The notes under the pieces were generated by a model. The model was not told the DNA's origin, made no database searches, and saw only the letters and a list, made by a program, of their open reading frames with translations. Shown here in pieces: positions 61,005-64,000 of a DNA stretch of 64,000 bases; positions within the stretch are counted from its first letter, which is position 1, and the number at the start of each line of letters is the position of its first letter. Source of the stretch: Catellatospora paridis (GTDB taxonomy: Bacteria > Actinomycetota > Actinomycetes > Mycobacteriales > Micromonosporaceae); NCBI RefSeq assembly GCF_009720365.1, contig NZ_WBZD01000044.1:62001-126000 (forward strand), written 5' to 3'. The position numbers and the translations under genes were made by a program.

Positions 61005-62429
61005 ATGCCCGCTGAGACCACCTACCTCGAACTGTCCGAAGCCGACGGCGGCTCGCACAAGTTCTACGAGGTCGTCGTCGACGACACCGAGCTGACCATC
61101 CGCTACGGCCGCATCGGCGACGCCGGGGCCACGACGAAGAGCACGTTCGCCGACAACGCCAAGGCCCGGGCGGCCGCGGCGAAGAAGATCGGCGAGAAGG
61201 TGCGCAAGGGGTACGCCCCCGCGGTGCCGGGCGCGCGGGGCAAGCGCGCGGTGTCGCGGCGCGCCATCGTCAGCACTCGCTCGACCGCGAAGACCGCGCC
61301 GGTGCTGTGGCGCTACCGCTCGGGCACGTCCGCGTTCGGCATCTTCGTCGACAGCAAGGTCTGCATGGTCGGCAACGAGGCCGGCGTGATCACCACGCTG
61401 ACCCACGACGCCGAGGTGATGCAGCAGTTCAAGCTGCCCGACGGGGTCAAGTGCATCGTCGCCGACGACGCCTGGCTCTATGCCGGCTGCGACGACGGCA
61501 ACGTCTACGACCTGTCCGGCAAGGTGCCGCGCCTGGCCTACCGGATCGCGCCCGACATCGACATCTACTGGCTGGACATCCACGACGGCGTGCTGGGCGT
61601 GTCCGACGCGGGCGGCGGCGTGGCCGCGATCGACCACGAGGACGAGTTCCTGTGGCGGCGCAAGAGCACCGGCTCTTCGGGCTGGATGGTCCGCTGCGAC
61701 GCCGACGCCGTGCACCACGGCCACTCCGGCGGCGTGACCAGCTACGACTGGCGCACCGGCGAGCAGCTGTGGACCCGGAGCACCGGTGCGGTGCTGTTCG
61801 GCTGGCAGGAGCAGCACACGCTGTACGCGGGCACGTCCACCCGCAAGGTCGTCGAGCTGGGCAAGGACGGCACGCCGCGGCGGGAGTACCAGTGCGACGC
61901 CGCCGTGTTCTCGTGTGCGACCAGCCCCGACGGCAGCTACGTGTTCGCCGGCGACAACAGCTCCTCGGTGTACTGCTTCGACAGCTCCGGCACCCGGCTG
62001 TGGAAGCTCGGCACCGGCTGCGGCTCGGCGTACTCGATGCAGTACCACGACGAGCGGCTCTACATCGTGACCACGGACGGCTCGCTGGCCTGCATCGACG
62101 CCACCGAGTCGGCGATCCGCGCGGCCGAGTCCGGCACCGTCCCCGTGGTCGTCGACGTCAAGGCCTCGCACATCGAGGCGGTCGCCGCGTCCACCACGGT
62201 CGAGGTCGTCACCGCCGAGGCGGGCGGCGACGGCATCGTGCTGGAGTGCTTCGAGGAGGGCGGGCGCCTGCGGGTGCGGGTGGTGTCCGAGGGCTACCAG
62301 CAGTCGTGGCAGGTGCAGTTCCCCAAGGGCATCCGCGAGGCCGGCGCGCGATACGTCGTGCCCGAGGTGCGCCAGGCCAGCCGGGGCGGGTTCTACCGCG
62401 CCTTCGGCGAGATCCGCCGCCTGGCGTGA
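61005..62429 (+). CDS. WGR-domain protein fused to a beta-propeller
   Basis: A 474-residue protein. The N-terminal WGR domain (about 4-70) reads YLELSEADGGSHKFYEVVVD then TELTIRYGRIGDAGATTKST, with Tyr in place of the usual Trp of WGR. A basic linker (about 75-105) leads to repeated PQQ/WD-like blades: CDDGNVYDLSGKVP, GGGVAAIDHEDEFLWRRKST, YDWRTGEQLWTRSTGAVLFG, AGDNSSSVYCFDSSGTRLWK and TDGSLACIDATES. WGR domains bind nucleic-acid ends in PARPs. There is no signal peptide. Function unknown. ATG 61005 is the clear start. Confidence 0.87.
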   Translation: MPAETTYLELSEADGGSHKFYEVVVDDTELTIRYGRIGDAGATTKSTFADNAKARAAAAKKIGEKVRKGYAPAVPGARGKRAVSRRAIVSTRSTAKTAPVLWRYRSGTSAFGIFVDSKVCMVGNEAGVITTLTHDAEVMQQFKLPDGVKCIVADDAWLYAGCDDGNVYDLSGKVPRLAYRIAPDIDIYWLDIHDGVLGVSDAGGGVAAIDHEDEFLWRRKSTGSSGWMVRCDADAVHHGHSGGVTSYDWRTGEQLWTRSTGAVLFGWQEQHTLYAGTSTRKVVELGKDGTPRREYQCDAAVFSCATSPDGSYVFAGDNSSSVYCFDSSGTRLWKLGTGCGSAYSMQYHDERLYIVTTDGSLACIDATESAIRAAESGTVPVVVDVKASHIEAVAASTTVEVVTAEAGGDGIVLECFEEGGRLRVRVVSEGYQQSWQVQFPKGIREAGARYVVPEVRQASRGGFYRAFGEIRRLA

Positions 62430-62594
62430 CCCGAAACTCCCGCCGCCGCGCCCGGGTGCCACCGGGCCGCGGCGGCGGGCCGTCCTCGCCGGGCCGTCCG
62501 CGCGGGGCGGGCCGGGCGGCGGGGCAGGATGACCGCACCGGATCTTCACGAGTCCACCACCGGCGGGACCGGGCGGGCTCCGTACCATCGGCGG

Positions 62595-62996
62595 ATGCCC
62601 CGCACCGACTGGTCCCGCCGCCTGGCCGCGCTCGCCGCCGCCAGCGCCGTCCTGGCGATCGCCCTGCTCATCCGGGCCATGGCGGACGGGCCGCTGGAAC
62701 AGCACTCCGGCACCGCGCTCTACGCCTCGATGATCTACGCCGGGGTGTTCTTCCTGTGGCCGCGTGCGACTCCCCTGGTCGCGGGTGCGGTCGCGATCGC
62801 GTTCTGCTGGCTGGTCGAGCTGTCACAGCTGACCGGCGTGCCCGCGTACCTGTCGGAGCGCAGCGTGCTGGCCCGGCTGGCGCTCGGCATCGCGTACGAC
62901 CCGCTCGACATGCTCTGGTATCCGGCCGGCGTGCTGCCGCTGGTCGCCCTGCACCTGCTCCTGCGGCCGCGCACCGCGGCCCGGGTGACCGGCTAG
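62595..62996 (+). CDS. DUF2809 family membrane protein
   Basis: A 133-residue membrane protein with about four hydrophobic segments. The motif FCWLVELSQLTGVPAYLSER and the closing LGIAYDPLDMLWYPAGVLPL fit the DUF2809 (YjgA-like) family, whose function is unknown. ATG 62595 begins MPRTDWSRRL. Its TAG overlaps the opposite-strand TAG of the VapC gene within one CTAG. Confidence 0.83.
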   Translation: MPRTDWSRRLAALAAASAVLAIALLIRAMADGPLEQHSGTALYASMIYAGVFFLWPRATPLVAGAVAIAFCWLVELSQLTGVPAYLSERSVLARLALGIAYDPLDMLWYPAGVLPLVALHLLLRPRTAARVTG

Positions 62997-63424
62997 GACA
63001 CCGAGCCGCGCGGCACGACCCAGCGCGTCTGCAGGCCGGACACTGCGGCGATGTGGTCGAAGTCGGAGTCGTAGTGCAGGACGATGGCCCCGTAGTGCTC
63101 GGCGATGGCGGCGGTCAGCAGGTCGGGGCAGCCCGCGGCGCGGTGCTGGCTGCGCCTGGCCAGCATCGCCTGGATCTCCCGGGCGCGCCGGGCGATCTCG
63201 GGGGTCGGCGGCAGGTCGACGAAGCCCGCCGCGCGCAGCGCCGCGGTCCGTGCGTACTCGGCGGGGGTCCGGGCGGAGTACAGGACTTCGAGGTCGACGA
63301 CGACGCAGGTGGCCAGCAGCCCGGCCTTGCCGAGCCGGGTCAGCTCGGCGCGCACCGGCTCGTGCTGCACGCGCGCGATGGCGCTGGTGTCGGCCAGGTA
63401 GAGCCCGGCGGGGACCCCGGTCAC
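62993..63424 (-). CDS. vapC: VapC-type PIN-domain ribonuclease toxin
   Basis: A 143-residue PIN-domain toxin that should cleave RNA (often tRNA or rRNA) when free of its antitoxin. The acidic site is visible in YLADTSAIARV, VVDLEVLYSART, GCPDLLTAAIAEHYG and LHYDSDFDHIAAV. GTG 63424 overlaps the antitoxin stop by four bases (GTGA), the standard coupled arrangement. Confidence 0.93.
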   Translation of the reverse strand: MTGVPAGLYLADTSAIARVQHEPVRAELTRLGKAGLLATCVVVDLEVLYSARTPAEYARTAALRAAGFVDLPPTPEIARRAREIQAMLARRSQHRAAGCPDLLTAAIAEHYGAIVLHYDSDFDHIAAVSGLQTRWVVPRGSVS

Positions 63425-63627
63425 CGGCGGGCGCTCGCCCGGATCTCCGGATCGGCCAGGTCGGGACTGCCCCACACGAGCGGGTCGTCGAAGACCTCGG
63501 CCCGGCGGCGGCGCTCGGCCACGAAGGCCAGCGCGGCGTTCACCGTGTCGACCTTGGTCTTGGTGCCCAGTTCCCGGGCCGCCGCGTCGAGCTTCTCGTC
63601 GTCGATGTCGATGACAGTACGTGACAT
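63421..63627 (-). CDS. vapB: VapB-type antitoxin
   Basis: A 68-residue antitoxin. The N-terminal half (MSRTVIDIDDEKLDAAAREL) is a ribbon-helix-helix DNA-binding fold of the VapB/DUF2191 type. The C-terminal half (AERRRRAEVFDDPLVWGSPD) should cover the toxin active site. ATG 63627 abuts a GATATC site and has no ribosome site nearby, so the mRNA may be leaderless. It precedes vapC and probably represses the pair. Confidence 0.91.
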   Translation of the reverse strand: MSRTVIDIDDEKLDAAARELGTKTKVDTVNAALAFVAERRRRAEVFDDPLVWGSPDLADPEIRASARR

Positions 63628-63657
63628 GATATCAAGTATGCTGCACTAGATATCAAG
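63628..63657 (-). promoter_or_regulatory. Probable VapB operator: two GATATCAAG copies
   Basis: Direct copies of GATATCAAG (63628-63636 and 63649-63657) are 21 bases apart, two helical turns, immediately upstream of the antitoxin ATG. This fits cooperative ribbon-helix-helix binding. A CATACT box seven bases before the ATG may be the -10. Confidence 0.5.
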
Positions 63658-63708
63658 ATCGCCACAGTGGGCCCGGCGGCGGCCGATCGACCGCCACCGG
63701 ATCCCAGG

Positions 63709-64000
63709 TCAGACCCGCGTCACCCGGATCGCGTCGGCGATGACGTATCCGGTGCCGCTGGTCCAGCGGCTGACGCCGACCTTGTTGGCGTCGCCCGCGG
63801 TGAGGTTGAAGGTGCCCAGGACGCGCCACTGCCCACCGGTCACCCGCTGGTCGACGGTCACGGTCTGGTTGCCGCCGCTGGTGACGACCACGTACGGCGT
63901 GGCGTTGTTGTAGCCCGGGTCGGCCGGCCACCACGCCTCGACGCGGTAGTTGCCCGTCTCCGGGATGGCGAACTTGTACCAGGCGGCGTCGCTGGCCGCG
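63709..64000 (-). CDS. C-terminal golvesin-like domain of a secreted protein (partial)
   Basis: The last 96 codons of a larger protein that begins beyond the right edge. The sequence WYKFAIPETGNYRVEAWWPA, then YNNATPYVV, TVDQRVTGGQWRVLGTFNLT and IADAIRVTRV is the golvesin C-terminal-like beta-sandwich found at the end of secreted amidases, lyases and peptidases. The catalytic part is outside the window, so the enzyme type is unknown. The frame stops at 63709. Confidence 0.83.
   Translation of the reverse strand, partial: AASDAAWYKFAIPETGNYRVEAWWPADPGYNNATPYVVVTSGGNQTVTVDQRVTGGQWRVLGTFNLTAGDANKVGVSRWTSGTGYVIADAIRVTRV

Overview
The window is GC-rich chromosomal DNA (mostly above 70 percent GC) from an actinomycete. 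The backbone is the Pup-proteasome locus in actinobacterial order: mpa/ARC, dop, pup, prcB, prcA, pafA, pafB, pafC, tatA, tatC and, further along, a HelY-type helicase. Many GTG starts, GTGA/ATGA overlaps, several probable leaderless genes and two kinds of small intergenic repeat (GAAGGGCACCTTC hairpins, and elements coding a peptide that begins MSER and ends DERSEE(K/R)A) suggest Micromonosporaceae. The family is inferred; there is no rRNA or tRNA here to confirm it.

Layout. 1-15 kb: accessory and metabolic genes: DHA2 drug exporter, beta-lactamase-fold hydrolase, a divergent adenosylhomocysteinase-like protein, aroA, aldo/keto reductase, membrane FKBP isomerase, a cysteine dioxygenase-rhodanese pair, acyl-CoA dehydrogenase, universal stress protein, 5'-3' exonuclease and an MHYT membrane sensor. 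15-22 kb: helicase, a HAD protein, and a P450 with its own ferredoxin-reductase fusion. 22-29 kb: lipid kinase, tatC, tatA, pafC and pafB bridged by a mini-ORF, and a DUF3866 protein. 28-38 kb: the proteasome locus. An endonuclease VII-like gene sits between pup and prcB and overlaps the prcB start by 82 bases; a glycosyltransferase sits on the opposite strand between dop and mpa. 38-41 kb: trmI, a site-2-protease-like M50 peptidase and a Fe-S RecB-type nuclease. 41-51 kb: a DesK/NarL two-component system and two tandem MacB/FtsX-like ABC exporters. 50-54 kb: an ArsR-MFS operon and a FAD monooxygenase, each under a promoter covered by palindromic operators. 54-59 kb: an osmoprotectant-type ABC importer whose binding protein is circularly permuted in sequence order. 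59-64 kb: methyltransferase, acetyltransferase, HAD phosphatase, a WGR/beta-propeller protein, a DUF2809 protein, a VapBC module and the end of a golvesin-like secreted protein.

How the genes work together. PafA attaches Pup to target lysines and Dop removes it. Mpa, with a C-terminal GQYL, unfolds pupylated proteins into the PrcAB core. PafB and PafC are the WYL-domain regulators of the mycobacterial DNA-damage response, so a nuclease inside the same operon is notable. The most unusual items are the chained mini-ORF elements (25652-25714 and 56002-56147), the permuted binding protein (57537-58541), the operon-embedded endonuclease (31747-32418) and the WGR-propeller protein (61005-62429). 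No CRISPR array, prophage, transposase, tRNA or rRNA was found.
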